64,000 nucleotides of DNA, from positions 1,488,001 through 1,552,000 of the forward strand of contig NZ_CP016753.1 of NCBI RefSeq assembly GCF_002240055.1, read 5' to 3'. How positions within the stretch are numbered: the stretch's first letter is position 1; the number at the start of each line of letters is the position of its first letter. The notes under the pieces are model-generated. The model was given only the letters and a program-made list of their open reading frames with translations. It was not told where the DNA came from and searched no databases. A program made the translations under genes and the position numbers. This DNA is from Leptotrichia sp. oral taxon 498 (lineage in GTDB: Bacteria; Fusobacteriota; Fusobacteriia; Fusobacteriales; Leptotrichiaceae). Below, one piece after another: positions 37,305 through 46,984 of this stretch.

Positions 37305-39011
37305 ATGAAAAGATTGACAGGAATTGGTGCTTCTGAAGGAGTATCAATAGGAAAAGTATTACTTTTTGTAGAGGGAAATATAGTTATTCCTCAAGAGATA
37401 GACGCTAATTCAACTATTGAAGGAGAATTGGCAAAATTGGAAAATGGATTGAAAAAGTCAAAGACTCAATTAATTGCAATCAGAGAAAAAGTAAAAGAAA
37501 AAATGGGTGAGGATAAAGCTGCAATTTTTGATGGTCATATTATGCTTCTTGAAGATGAAGATTTGATTGAAGAAGTAGAAGCTAAAATAACAGGTGATAA
37601 ATTACCAGCAGCAAGAGCTCTAAGAGAAGGAATTGACGAATATTGTGAAATGATTTCTCAGTTAGACGATCCTTATTTGAGAGAGAGGGCAGCTGATTTA
37701 CAAGATATAGGAAAAAGATGGTTAAAAAATCTATTGGAAATTAAAATTAATGATTTTAGTAATTTAGAACCAAATACAATCGTTGTTACTAAAGATTTGA
37801 CACCGTCAGATACAGCTCAACTAGATTTGGAAAATTGTGTCGGATTTATTACAGAAATTGGAGGAAAGACAGCTCATTCGGCTATAATGGCTAGATCTCT
37901 TGAATTACCCGCAGTAGTTGGAGTAAAAGGTGTTTTAGGAGAAGTTAAAGACGGAGAATTAGTCATAATGGATGGAGAAACAGGAGAAATCTTCCTAGAA
38001 CCAACTGAAAAATTAGTTGAAGAATATAAAATAAAACAAGAAAAAATTAGAGTAGAAAAAGAAGAACTTAAAAAATTAATTCATGAAGAAGCAGTTACAT
38101 TAGATGGAAGAAAAGTAGACATTTGGGGAAATATTGGAAGTCCTAACGATGTTGATGCAGTAATCGAATCAGGAGCAACAGGAATTGGATTATATAGAAC
38201 AGAATTTTTGTTTATGAATTCTGATCATTTTCCAACAGAAGAAGAACAATATCAAGCATATAGAGTAGTAGCTGAAAAAATGCAAGGAAAACCTGTCACA
38301 ATAAGAACAATGGATATAGGTGGAGATAAGGAGTTACCTTATTTAGATTTACCAAAAGAAATGAACCCGTTTCTAGGATACAGAGCAATCAGAATATCAC
38401 TAGAAAATAAAGATATGTTTAAGACTCAACTAAGAGCTATTTTAAGAGCTTCTCAATATGGTCAAATTAAAATTATGTACCCAATGATAAGTTCTATAAA
38501 TGAAATTAGAAAAGCTAATGCTATTTTAGAAGAATGTAAAAAAGAATTAGATGAAATTGGTAAAATTTATGATAGAAATATAAAAGTTGGAATTATGGTG
38601 GAAACTCCTTCGACTGCAATAGTTGCTTATAAATTTGCCAAAGAAGTTGATTTCTTCTCAATTGGAACTAACGATTTGACTCAATATTTCTTGGCAGTAG
38701 ACAGAGGAAATGAATTGGTATCTAGTTTATACAATTCGTTTAACCCAGCTGTCTTGGAAGCTATTCAAAAAGTAATTGATGCTGCACATCATGCAGGGAT
38801 TAGTGTAAGTATGTGTGGAGAGTTCGCAGGAGATAAAAGAGCGACTAGATTACTTTTAGGAATGGGACTTGATTCATTTAGTATGAGTGCTTCATCAGGA
38901 CTTACAGTTAAAAAAATAATTAGAAATAGTAATTATGTGGATGCACAAAAGTATAGAGATTTAATTTTAAAACAGGATACACCTGAAGATGTAATTGAAA
39001 AATTGAAATAA
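37305..39011 (+). CDS. ptsI: Phosphoenolpyruvate-protein phosphotransferase (PTS enzyme I)
   Basis: A 568-residue EI, which moves phosphate from PEP to HPr for sugar uptake. Active-site GGKTAHSAIMARSLELPAVVG contains the phosphorylated His; GIGLYRTEFLFM and the catalytic Cys region VSMCGEFAGD follow. The frame is open from 37266 but the ATG at 37305 has AAGGAG 8 bases upstream. No ptsH lies beside it. Confidence 0.96.
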   Translation: MKRLTGIGASEGVSIGKVLLFVEGNIVIPQEIDANSTIEGELAKLENGLKKSKTQLIAIREKVKEKMGEDKAAIFDGHIMLLEDEDLIEEVEAKITGDKLPAARALREGIDEYCEMISQLDDPYLRERAADLQDIGKRWLKNLLEIKINDFSNLEPNTIVVTKDLTPSDTAQLDLENCVGFITEIGGKTAHSAIMARSLELPAVVGVKGVLGEVKDGELVIMDGETGEIFLEPTEKLVEEYKIKQEKIRVEKEELKKLIHEEAVTLDGRKVDIWGNIGSPNDVDAVIESGATGIGLYRTEFLFMNSDHFPTEEEQYQAYRVVAEKMQGKPVTIRTMDIGGDKELPYLDLPKEMNPFLGYRAIRISLENKDMFKTQLRAILRASQYGQIKIMYPMISSINEIRKANAILEECKKELDEIGKIYDRNIKVGIMVETPSTAIVAYKFAKEVDFFSIGTNDLTQYFLAVDRGNELVSSLYNSFNPAVLEAIQKVIDAAHHAGISVSMCGEFAGDKRATRLLLGMGLDSFSMSASSGLTVKKIIRNSNYVDAQKYRDLILKQDTPEDVIEKLK

Positions 39012-39018
39012 AATAAAT

Positions 39019-39046
39019 AAAAAAGGGCTATTTTTTAGCTCTTTTT
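39019..39046 (+). terminator. Terminator after ptsI
   Basis: AAAAAAGGGCT pairs with AGCTCTTTTT across a T-rich loop; one G-U pair. Confidence 0.75.
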
Positions 39047-39098
39047 CATTATTCTTCATGAAAAATAAAAAGATTAAAATAGAAAAGAGGAAAATATT

Positions 39099-39665
39099 AT
39101 GAGTAAAAAAGTTGCAGTTTTTTTGGCAGATGGATTTGAAGAAGTGGAAGCAATTGCTCCGATTGATTTACTTAGAAGAGCTGAAATTCAAGTAGATACA
39201 GTTTCATTAACAGATGAAAGTTTAGTGACAAGCGCAAGAAAAGTTAAAGTGGTCGCAGATAAAGTTATAAATGAAATTAACTTTGACAAATATGATATGT
39301 TAATTTTGCCGGGAGGACCAGGGCACGAAAATTATTTCAAATCACAGTTACTTTTAGATAAAGTTTTGGAATTTTCTAAAGATACTAAAAACAAAAAAGT
39401 TGGTGCAATTTGTGCGGCTCCGTTGATTTTATCAAAATTAGGGATTTTAGAAAATAAAAAAGCTATTTGTTTTCCAGCTTGTGAAAATGGCTTATTAGAA
39501 GGAAAACCTATTTTAACTCATGAAAGGGTTGTTGTAGATGGAAATATTGTAACTAGCAGAAGTGCGGGAACAGCTATAGATTTTGCACTTGAGATTATTT
39601 CGCAGCTTTTAGGCAGCAAAAAATCGAAAGAAATTAAAGATGAAATAGTTTATTCAAAAAAGTAA
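39099..39665 (+). CDS. DJ-1/PfpI family protein
   Basis: A 188-residue cytoplasmic protein of the DJ-1/ThiJ/YajL type. FLADGFEEVEAIAPID (conserved Glu), LILPGGPGHENY and AICAAPLIL with the nucleophile Cys are the diagnostic residues. Members act as deglycases, chaperones or redox proteins, and the exact role is debated. AAGAGG lies upstream of the ATG. It is flanked by a terminator upstream and a promoter downstream. Confidence 0.92.
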   Translation: MSKKVAVFLADGFEEVEAIAPIDLLRRAEIQVDTVSLTDESLVTSARKVKVVADKVINEINFDKYDMLILPGGPGHENYFKSQLLLDKVLEFSKDTKNKKVGAICAAPLILSKLGILENKKAICFPACENGLLEGKPILTHERVVVDGNIVTSRSAGTAIDFALEIISQLLGSKKSKEIKDEIVYSKK

Positions 39666-39721
39666 AAAGGTAAAATATTTATAAAAAATCAAAAGAACTC
39701 ATTGAAAAAAGTAAAAAAACC

Positions 39722-39750
39722 TTGACATAAAACAAAATTTAAAGTACAAT
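39722..39750 (+). promoter_or_regulatory. Strong promoter upstream of rsmH
   Basis: Perfect TTGACA (39722-39727), 17-base spacer, TACAAT (39745-39750). The predicted leader is about 180 bases and holds a hairpin (ATAATAC 39853-39859 / GTATTAT 39870-39876). Confidence 0.75.
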
Positions 39751-39935
39751 TAGCTAAATTGTTTATTATAATTTTGAATTTTAATACATTCTAGAAATAA
39801 AAATTAATACATTTATTTATTACTTCAAATAAGAATATAATGAACTTGTAGTATAATACAATAATTATAGTATTATTGTAATAATTTGTAAATTAGATTA
39901 ATTTAAAAGTGTAAAATTGAGGGAGGAAAAGTTTT

Positions 39936-40862
39936 ATGGAATATCATAAACCAGTGCTATATGATGAAGTTATTGGAAATATTGTAACGGATAAAGATAT
40001 AGTTTATGTTGACTGTACACTTGGTGGCGGAGGTCATACACAAGGTATTCTTGAAAACTCTTCAAAAAATTCAAAAGTTATTGCAATAGATCAAGATATT
40101 GAAGCAATTGAATTTGCAAAAAAAAGATTGGAAAATTATGATAATTTTACAGTATTTCATGATAATTTTAAAAATATAGACACAGTTGTTTATTTAGCAG
40201 GATTTGAAAAAGTTGATAGAATACTTATGGATATTGGAGTTTCTTCAAATCATCTGGATAATGCGAAGAGAGGTTTTTCTTACAGATTTTGTGCAGAGCT
40301 TGATATGAGAATGGATAAATCTCTAAAATTAAGTGCTTACGATGTTGTAAATACTTTTTCTGAAAAAGAAATAGCAGATATAATTTATAAATATGGGGAA
40401 GAGCCAAAATCTAGGAAAATTGCTAGAAATATAGTGGAATATCGTAAAGATAAAAAAATCGAAACTACGACAGAATTAGCTGATATTGTGATAAAATCAA
40501 TAGGAAAAAGTATGAAAAGGCATCCTGCAAAAAGAACTTTTCAGGCAATAAGAATTTTTGTAAACAAAGAATTAGAAGTTTTGACACAGACTTTGGATAA
40601 AGCTGTTAATTTGTTAAATGACAACGGAAAGTTTTTGGTAATAACATTTCATTCGCTGGAAGACAGAATAGTTAAGGAAAAATTCAGAGAGTATGAAAAT
40701 CCTTGTACTTGTCCAAAGGATATACCAATTTGTGTGTGTGGAAAAAAAAGTTTGGGAAAAGTTATCACAAAAAAGCCTATCGTAGCAAAGGAAATTGAAT
40801 TGAAAGAAAATAAGAGAGCGCATTCAGCTAAATTAAGAATTTTTGAAAGGAGAGAAAAGTAG
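39936..40862 (+). CDS. rsmH: 16S rRNA (cytosine-1402-N4)-methyltransferase
   Basis: A 308-residue RsmH (MraW). The start YHKPVLYDEVI, the SAM motif VDCTLGGGGHTQGIL, DIGVSSNHLD with FSYRF, and the ending LKENKRAHSAKLRIFER all fit. GGGAGGA lies ahead of the ATG. In most bacteria it opens the division and cell-wall (dcw) cluster; here only an FtsL-like gene follows. Confidence 0.96.
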   Translation: MEYHKPVLYDEVIGNIVTDKDIVYVDCTLGGGGHTQGILENSSKNSKVIAIDQDIEAIEFAKKRLENYDNFTVFHDNFKNIDTVVYLAGFEKVDRILMDIGVSSNHLDNAKRGFSYRFCAELDMRMDKSLKLSAYDVVNTFSEKEIADIIYKYGEEPKSRKIARNIVEYRKDKKIETTTELADIVIKSIGKSMKRHPAKRTFQAIRIFVNKELEVLTQTLDKAVNLLNDNGKFLVITFHSLEDRIVKEKFREYENPCTCPKDIPICVCGKKSLGKVITKKPIVAKEIELKENKRAHSAKLRIFERREK

Positions 40863-40864
40863 GA

Positions 40865-41287
40865 ATGAGTAATATTTCTAAAGAAAAAAAAATGCAAGTG
40901 TTGAAAGTTCCTAAAATAACTAATACAGCTAGAAAAATTGCAAAACAAAAAAAAGAAAAAGAGATTACAGTTCCTAGAAAAATGAACAAAAGACTTTCAA
41001 AAACTGCAGGACTTGATAGAGCAGTAATAAGTAAATTCGCTATTTATATTGGAATTGCAGTAATTGTAGCTTCGATAAAAATTGTAGCAGTAAACAGTGT
41101 TAGTTCTTTAGATAGACAGTATAAGGCAAAAAATAAGGAATTGAAAGATTTAAGAAGGCAAGTTTCAACTTTAGAAAATAAATTTTATGATGGAATTGAT
41201 AGAAAAAAATTAGAAAAAAAAGCATATGAAGATGGATTTGTCCCCAATGATCCAATAAGATATATAAAAATAGAAAATAAAAAATAA
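40865..41287 (+). CDS. FtsL/DivIC-like septum protein
   Basis: 140 residues: a basic cytoplasmic part (1-55), one membrane helix (about 57-76, FAIYIGIAVIVASI) and a short coiled coil (LDRQYKAKNKELKDLRRQVSTLE). This layout, and the position 2 bases after rsmH, match FtsL, which works with the divisome through DivIB/FtsB-like partners. Sequence similarity in this family is low, so the symbol is withheld. A terminator follows. Confidence 0.75.
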   Translation: MSNISKEKKMQVLKVPKITNTARKIAKQKKEKEITVPRKMNKRLSKTAGLDRAVISKFAIYIGIAVIVASIKIVAVNSVSSLDRQYKAKNKELKDLRRQVSTLENKFYDGIDRKKLEKKAYEDGFVPNDPIRYIKIENKK

Positions 41288-41312
41288 GATAAAACAAAAA
41301 AATATAAAAGAT

Positions 41313-41359
41313 AAAAGATATGCATTTTGATTTTAAATTGAATAATGCGTGTCTTTTTT
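41313..41359 (+). terminator. Terminator after the ftsL-like gene
   Basis: AAAAGATATGCATT pairs with AATGCGTGTCTTTTTT with G-U wobbles; the T run ends at 41359. Confidence 0.75.
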
Positions 41360-41394
41360 ATATAAATTTTTTCTTAAAAATTGATTGTTCAGAC

Positions 41395-41423
41395 TTGAAT
41401 AAGTAAAAAAATTATGATAAAAT
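41395..41423 (+). promoter_or_regulatory. Promoter for the lipoprotein-rny unit
   Basis: TTGAAT (41395-41400), 17-base spacer, TAAAAT (41418-41423) with TGA extension. Confidence 0.65.
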
Positions 41424-41451
41424 TAATAAGCGAAGTTTTGGAGGTAGAACT

Positions 41452-41853
41452 ATGAAAAAGTGTTTATGTCTAATAATTTTGTTAATTTTTGTAAGTTGTA
41501 CATCTTTGAATGGCTATAACAAAAATATTTCTCAAATTGAAATTAATGAAATTAATAATGAAATAACAAATGTTATAACAAATTTTAAAAAAGATGCAAA
41601 CTCAAATAGATACGATAAAATCAAAGAGATTTTTTTAACTACATTTAAAAATAATATTATTGTAAAAAAATTACAAGAATACGACCTTTCAAGATTAACA
41701 TTTATTTTTTCTGAACCAAAAGTAAAATCTAATAATAAAGCAACTAGTGTCATGGTTGTAAATTATGGCACAGAAAGTGATTATTTTAATATAACTTGGA
41801 AAAAGATGGATGATGGGAGCTGGAAGATTTCAAATGTAGCTGAAAAAAAATAA
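41452..41853 (+). CDS. Small lipoprotein, possibly NTF2-like
   Basis: A 133-residue lipoprotein precursor: signal MKKCLCLIILLIFVSC with lipobox Cys16. The mature part is mostly helical then has strands (FNITWKKMDDGSWKISNV), a pattern seen in NTF2-like/DUF4878 folds; this is only a suggestion. GGAGGT precedes the ATG. It lies 12 bases before rny and shares its promoter. Confidence 0.75.
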   Translation: MKKCLCLIILLIFVSCTSLNGYNKNISQIEINEINNEITNVITNFKKDANSNRYDKIKEIFLTTFKNNIIVKKLQEYDLSRLTFIFSEPKVKSNNKATSVMVVNYGTESDYFNITWKKMDDGSWKISNVAEKK

Positions 41854-41865
41854 GAAAGGAGAAAA

Positions 41866-43446
41866 ATGAGTGTAACAATAGTAGTATTTGTTTTATCAAT
41901 TCTTCTTTTTTCTATTTTAGTTTTTTTTATAGCTTATTTCTTGGTAAGTTCTGTATTTAAAAAGAAATATGGAGAGTTAAGTGAACTTGAACTAAGAATA
42001 GTTGATGTCAAAAGAAGACTTGAAACATCGAAAAGAGAAGTTGAAATAGAAATTGAATCTTTTAAGAAAGAAGAGACATTAAAAGTAAAAGAAGAATTGT
42101 TAAACGAAAAAAAAGTAGCAGACGATGAAATAAAAAAAATTAAATCAGAGTTGGCTATTAAAGAAGAGAGAATTGCAAAAAAAGAAGAGACATTGGAAAC
42201 AAAAATGGAGCGTCTGGAAGAAAAAGAAATAAGAAATGAAAAATATAAAGACAGACTTGCAAAAAAAGAAAAAGATTTAGATGAAATGATTGTGAATCAG
42301 GAGAAAGAATTGGAGAGAATTTCAGAGCTTACTCAAGATGATGCAAGAAAAATTATATTAGAAAAATTAGAAAACGAATTGGATCATGATAAAGCAGTGT
42401 TAATAAGAGATTATGAGCATAATTTAGACAGAGAAAAAGATAGAATTTCTAAAAGAATAATTTCTACTGCAATTGGAAAAGCTGCGGCTGACTATGTTGT
42501 AGATTCAACAATTTCTGTAATTCAACTTCCTAGTGAAGAAATGAAAGGTAGAATCATTGGAAGAGAAGGTCGAAATATTAGAGCGATTGAAGCTGTGACC
42601 GGAGTGGATTTGATAATTGATGATACGCCAGAAGCTGTTGTCCTCTCTTCATTTGATGGAGTTAGAAGGGAAGTTGCTAGAATCGCACTAGAAAAATTGA
42701 TTTCAGATGGAAGAATTCATCCTACAAAAATTGAAGAAGTTGTGGCAAAAGCGCAGTTAGAAGTGGAAGAAAGTGTATTAGATGCGGCAGAACAGGCAAT
42801 CTTAGAAGTTGGAATCCCAACTCTTCCAAGAGAAGTCTTAAAAGTGTTTGGAAGATTGAAATTTAGAACATCGTTTGGTCAAAATGTTTTGCAGCACTCA
42901 ATAGAAGTGGCTCATATCGCAGCTGCACTTGCAGCAGAAATTGGAGCAAATGTAGATGTGGCTAAAAGAGCGGCTCTTCTTCATGATATTGGGAAAGCAT
43001 TTTCACACGAACAGGAAGGTTCTCATGCATTAAACGGTGGAGAATTTTTGAGAAAATTTTCTAGAGAGACTGAAATTGTTATAAATGCGGTGGAAGCTCA
43101 TCACAATGAAGTTGAACAGTTGAGTATAGAAGCAGTATTAGTTCAAGCAGCTGATTCAATTTCAGCGTCAAGACCAGGAGCTAGAAGGGAAACGTTGTCC
43201 AATTATTTAAAACGATTGGAGCAATTGGAAGAAATAGCAAATAGTCACGAAGGAATTGAAAGCTCGTACGCTATTCAGGCTGGAAGAGAACTTAGATTAA
43301 TCGTTCATCCTGACAATGTTGACGATGACAAAGCTACAATTTTGGCAAGGGATGTTGCAAAAGACATTGAAGAAAAAATGCAGTATCCAGGACAGATAAA
43401 AGTAACAGTAATAAGAGAAACTAGAGCGGTAGAGTATGCAAAATAG
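41866..43446 (+). CDS. rny: Ribonuclease Y
   Basis: A 526-residue membrane-anchored endoribonuclease central to mRNA decay. One N-terminal helix, a long coiled coil rich in Glu and Lys (about residues 30-200), a KH domain (MKGRIIGREGRNIRAIE) and an HD domain (ALLHDIGKA). AAAGGAG precedes the ATG. YmdB is encoded shortly downstream, as in Bacillus. Confidence 0.96.
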   Translation: MSVTIVVFVLSILLFSILVFFIAYFLVSSVFKKKYGELSELELRIVDVKRRLETSKREVEIEIESFKKEETLKVKEELLNEKKVADDEIKKIKSELAIKEERIAKKEETLETKMERLEEKEIRNEKYKDRLAKKEKDLDEMIVNQEKELERISELTQDDARKIILEKLENELDHDKAVLIRDYEHNLDREKDRISKRIISTAIGKAAADYVVDSTISVIQLPSEEMKGRIIGREGRNIRAIEAVTGVDLIIDDTPEAVVLSSFDGVRREVARIALEKLISDGRIHPTKIEEVVAKAQLEVEESVLDAAEQAILEVGIPTLPREVLKVFGRLKFRTSFGQNVLQHSIEVAHIAAALAAEIGANVDVAKRAALLHDIGKAFSHEQEGSHALNGGEFLRKFSRETEIVINAVEAHHNEVEQLSIEAVLVQAADSISASRPGARRETLSNYLKRLEQLEEIANSHEGIESSYAIQAGRELRLIVHPDNVDDDKATILARDVAKDIEEKMQYPGQIKVTVIRETRAVEYAK

Positions 43447-43452
43447 ATAAAT

Positions 43453-43482
43453 TAAAGACTGAATTAGTTTTCAGTCTTTTTT
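43453..43482 (+). terminator. Terminator after rny
   Basis: AAAGACTGAA pairs with TTCAGTCTTT across a short loop, followed by T6. Confidence 0.85.
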
Positions 43483-43557
43483 ATAACAATTTTTGTTTTT
43501 TTCCTAAAATAATGAATATTATAAAATATAAATTTTTTTTTTAAGGAGGTTTATTTT

Positions 43558-44034
43558 GTGAAAATAAAAATTAGAAGAGCTAATAAAGATGATATTGATG
43601 GATTAAATATACTTTTATATCAAGTCCATGGAGTTCATGTAAATGGCAGACCTGATATTTTTAAAAAAGGCGAAAAGAAATTTAGTGACGAAGAATTGAA
43701 GAAATTATTAAAAGATGATACAAAGCCAATCTTTGTGGCAACCGATGAAAATAATAATATTTTGGGACATTGTTTTTGTGTCTTTCGTGAAGTGAAAAAT
43801 GATAAAAGTTTGTGCGACAGAAAAGTTTTATATATTGATGATTTATGTGTGGATAAAAATATTAGAAATAGTGGAATTGGAAAAAAGTTGTATGAATATG
43901 TGCTAAATTTTGCAAAAGAAAATAATTTCACTAGTATTACATTGGATGTTTGGAATTTTAACGAGAATGCGCTTAAATTTTATGAAAAAATAGGATTTTT
44001 GCCATTGAAAACATTGATGGAAAAACAAATTTAA
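43558..44034 (+). CDS. GNAT family N-acetyltransferase
   Basis: A 158-residue GNAT protein starting at a GTG with a perfect AAGGAGGT 8 bases upstream. LYIDDLCVDKNIRNSGIGKKLYEY is the acetyl-CoA-binding segment and NENALKFYEKIGF the end motif. It lies 20 bases before ymdB. Substrate unknown. Confidence 0.88.
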   Translation: MKIKIRRANKDDIDGLNILLYQVHGVHVNGRPDIFKKGEKKFSDEELKKLLKDDTKPIFVATDENNNILGHCFCVFREVKNDKSLCDRKVLYIDDLCVDKNIRNSGIGKKLYEYVLNFAKENNFTSITLDVWNFNENALKFYEKIGFLPLKTLMEKQI

Positions 44035-44053
44035 ATTTTGAGAGGAAGATAGA

Positions 44054-44833
44054 ATGAAATTTTTGATAATTGGAGATGTAGTTGGAGAGCCTGGAAGAAA
44101 TACTTTGTTTAAATTTTTGGAAAAAAGAAAGAAAAATTATGATTTTATAATTGTAAATGGAGAAAACTCAGCTGGGGGATTTGGAATAAATATAAAAATA
44201 GCTGAACAGATTTTTTCTCGTGGAGCAGATGTAATTACGCTGGGAAATCATAGCTGGGACAAAAAAGAAATTTATCCGTACATAAATAATCATAAAAATT
44301 TGATTAGACCGATTAATTTTTCAAAGGAAGCTCCGGGAAATGGATATACAATGGTTGAAAAAAATGGAGTAAAAGTGGCAGTTATCAATGCACAAGGAAA
44401 AATTTTTATGCCACCGATTGCCTGTCCGTTTTTAACCATAGAAGAAATTTTGCCTGAAATAAAAAAAGAAACAGATATAATCGTACTTGATTTTCATGCT
44501 GAAGCAACTTCGGAAAAACAAGCTATGGGATGGAATTTAACTGGAAAGTTATCTGTTGTATATGGAACTCACACACATACACAGACTGCTGATGAGAGAA
44601 TTTTACCAGGAGGAACAGCTTTTATCTCGGATGTTGGAATGACTGGTGGACACGATGGAGTTTTGGGAATGAATAAGAAAGAAAGCATTCAAAAATTTAA
44701 AGATGGAATGCCAAACAGATATTCAGTTTGTAAGGAAAATCCTAAAATAAACGGAATTGAAGTGGAAGTAAATGAAAAAACTGGAAAAGCAGTTGCGATT
44801 AAAAGAATAAATATGGGTTATGATGAAATTTAA
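44054..44833 (+). CDS. YmdB family metallophosphoesterase
   Basis: A 259-residue binuclear metallophosphoesterase of the TIGR00282/YmdB family. Metal ligands: GDVVGEPGR, NGENSAGGFG, LGNHSWD and DFHAEATSEK, then GTHTHTQTAD. Bacillus YmdB hydrolyses 2',3'-cyclic nucleotides and affects RNase Y-related regulation. Closeness to rny here supports the same assignment. Confidence 0.92.
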   Translation: MKFLIIGDVVGEPGRNTLFKFLEKRKKNYDFIIVNGENSAGGFGINIKIAEQIFSRGADVITLGNHSWDKKEIYPYINNHKNLIRPINFSKEAPGNGYTMVEKNGVKVAVINAQGKIFMPPIACPFLTIEEILPEIKKETDIIVLDFHAEATSEKQAMGWNLTGKLSVVYGTHTHTQTADERILPGGTAFISDVGMTGGHDGVLGMNKKESIQKFKDGMPNRYSVCKENPKINGIEVEVNEKTGKAVAIKRINMGYDEI

Positions 44834-44894
44834 AAAATGAATAGAAATAAAGAATTAAAAAATAAAAAATTTAAAAAAGAGGAAATAAAAATAG

Positions 44895-45824
44895 ATGAAA
44901 TGGATAAAAGTAAAAATCGATTATTTTTCAGACAGTTTGAAAGAGACAAAAGCAAAATTAATTAATATTTTTGAAGAAGTTGGGATAAAACAAGTAGAAT
45001 TTGTCGATTATTTTTCTGATAATTCTTTGGATTATAGCGTAAATTTTAAAAATGAAAACGATATTTGGAGTATGATTGGCTATGTTATTGACAATAGGTT
45101 TGCAAAGACTAAATTAAATATGATTTATAATAATATAAATGAAATTTCAAAAGATGACGAAAATTTTATGTCAGAAATTTATACTTCACGATGTTCTGAT
45201 GAAGATTGGCAAGATGAATGGAAAAAATATTTTCACACGGTAAATATAACAGAAAACATTGTAATTAAGCCAAGCTGGGATGATTATGAAGAAGATGGAG
45301 AAATTGTGGTTGAAATTGATCCTGGACTTGCTTTTGGGACTGGAACTCACGAGACGACTTCACTGTGTGTAGAATTTTTGGAAAAATATTCAAAAGGCAA
45401 AAGTAATTTGCTTGATGTTGGGTGTGGCTCTGGAATTTTGATGTTAATTGCTAAAAAGTTGGGAGTTCATAAAGTTACTGGAATTGATATTGATGACAAA
45501 GTTGAAAGAGTTGTCCATGAAAATTTTGAGAAAAATAAGATTGAAAATAATTATAAAGTTATAATTGGAAATTTGGTTGACAATATTTCTGAAAAGTATG
45601 ACTTGGTAGTTTCAAATATATTAGTCGATGTTTTGATAGAACTTTTGAAAAATATTGAAAAAACTTTGGAAGATGGTGCAGTAGTTATTTTTTCTGGGAT
45701 TTTGAAAGAAAAAGAAGAAATGTTTTTGAAAGAAACAGAAAAATATAATTTGAAAAAAATTGATAGAAATGAAAAAAATAACTGGGTATCTCTAGTTTTT
45801 GAATATAAAAAAATTTATAGTTAA
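44895..45824 (+). CDS. prmA: Ribosomal protein L11 methyltransferase
   Basis: A 309-residue SAM-dependent methyltransferase. The N-terminal L11-binding part (to about residue 120) is followed by WQDEWKKYFHTVNI, DPGLAFGTGTHETT and LLDVGCGSGIL (SAM site), then NILVDVL. Start ATG follows AAGAGG at a somewhat long distance (about 13 bases). It lies 14 bases before cmk. Confidence 0.93.
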   Translation: MKWIKVKIDYFSDSLKETKAKLINIFEEVGIKQVEFVDYFSDNSLDYSVNFKNENDIWSMIGYVIDNRFAKTKLNMIYNNINEISKDDENFMSEIYTSRCSDEDWQDEWKKYFHTVNITENIVIKPSWDDYEEDGEIVVEIDPGLAFGTGTHETTSLCVEFLEKYSKGKSNLLDVGCGSGILMLIAKKLGVHKVTGIDIDDKVERVVHENFEKNKIENNYKVIIGNLVDNISEKYDLVVSNILVDVLIELLKNIEKTLEDGAVVIFSGILKEKEEMFLKETEKYNLKKIDRNEKNNWVSLVFEYKKIYS

Positions 45825-45838
45825 GGAATGGAGAAAAG

Positions 45839-46546
45839 ATGATAATTGCAATAGATGGACCTGCTGGGAGCGGGAAAAGCACGATTGCTAAAAAGTTAGC
45901 AGAAGAGCTTGATTTTGTGTATTTGGATACGGGAGCGATGTATAGGCTTGTTACATTAAAAGCGTTAAATGAGAAAGTTTCCTTTAATTTGTTAAAAAAT
46001 ATTATAAATTTATCTGAAAGTAAAAATAATAATTCTGATTTTGAAATTATTCAAAATATGAAAAAAATTTTGGAAAATTTGAATATTGATATTAAAAAAA
46101 ATAGATTTTTTTTAGATGAAATTGATGTGAGCGATGAGATTAGAAAACCTGTAATTTCTGAAAATGTTTCGAATATTGCTAAAATTAAGGAAGTTAGAGA
46201 AAAGCTAGTCGATTTGCAGAGAAAATTTTCAAAGTCTGAAAATGTTATTTTGGACGGTCGTGATATTGGAACGGTTGTTTTTCCGAATGCAGAATTGAAA
46301 ATATTTTTGGTAGCAGATGCGATGGAAAGAGCTAAAAGGCGTTATAAAGAGCTGGTTTTGAAAAATGAAGATGTGACTTTGGATGAAATTTATAAAAATA
46401 TTGTTGAGCGAGATAAAATTGATTCCACAAGAAAGGAATCTCCGTTGGTAAAAGCGCAAGATGCAGTTGAAATTGATACAACTTTTAAAACAATCGAAGA
46501 AGTTAAGGAAGAAATAGAAAAAATTTTGAAAAATAAAATTAAATAA
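45839..46546 (+). CDS. cmk: Cytidylate kinase
   Basis: A 235-residue CMP kinase: IAIDGPAGSGKSTIAKKLA (P-loop), LDTGAMYR (nucleotide site) and VILDGRDIGTVVFP with RAKRRYKE are typical. It starts after AAGGAATGGAG. Size is slightly above that of most family members because of a lysine/asparagine-rich insert near residues 55-85. Confidence 0.95.
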   Translation: MIIAIDGPAGSGKSTIAKKLAEELDFVYLDTGAMYRLVTLKALNEKVSFNLLKNIINLSESKNNNSDFEIIQNMKKILENLNIDIKKNRFFLDEIDVSDEIRKPVISENVSNIAKIKEVREKLVDLQRKFSKSENVILDGRDIGTVVFPNAELKIFLVADAMERAKRRYKELVLKNEDVTLDEIYKNIVERDKIDSTRKESPLVKAQDAVEIDTTFKTIEEVKEEIEKILKNKIK

Positions 46547-46597
46547 ATTAATTTTAAATTAAAATTTTAAAAAAAATAAAAAAATTAAAAAAAATAC

Positions 46598-46625
46598 TGG
46601 ACAAATATTGAAAATAGTGTATAAT
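46598..46625 (+). promoter_or_regulatory. Promoter for the HU gene
   Basis: TGGACA (46598-46603), 16-base spacer, TATAAT (46620-46625); leader about 65 bases. Confidence 0.6.
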
Positions 46626-46698
46626 AACTAAGTAATTTAAAAACACGAAATAAAGTGTGAGTATTAAATTCAATTATAAAATTTGGAGGTTTGATAAA

Positions 46699-46980
46699 AT
46701 GTCAAAAAAAGAATTTGTAGATGCTTATGCAAAAGCAACAGGAGAAACTAAAAAAAGAGCTGAAGAATTAGTAAATCAATTTCTTGAAACAGTGGAAGAA
46801 TCTTTAGTGAAAGGTGAATCTGTTCAATTTGTTGGATGGGGAACATTTGAAGTAAAAGAAAGAGCAGCAAGAACTGGAATTAACCCTCAAACTAAAGAAG
46901 AAATTCAAATACCTGCAAAAAATGTAGTTAAATTCAAAGTGGGTAAAAAATTAGCTGATAATGTAGCGAATGCTAAATAA
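46699..46980 (+). CDS. HU family DNA-binding protein
   Basis: A 93-residue histone-like protein. MSKKEFVDAYAKATGETKKRAE (dimer helices), FVGWGTFEVKERAARTGINPQTKE (arm with Pro that intercalates DNA) and the C-terminal VVKFKVGKKLAD. Start ATG after TTGGAGGT. Its own promoter and terminator make it monocistronic. Confidence 0.95.
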   Translation: MSKKEFVDAYAKATGETKKRAEELVNQFLETVEESLVKGESVQFVGWGTFEVKERAARTGINPQTKEEIQIPAKNVVKFKVGKKLADNVANAK

Positions 46981-46984
46981 TTTT

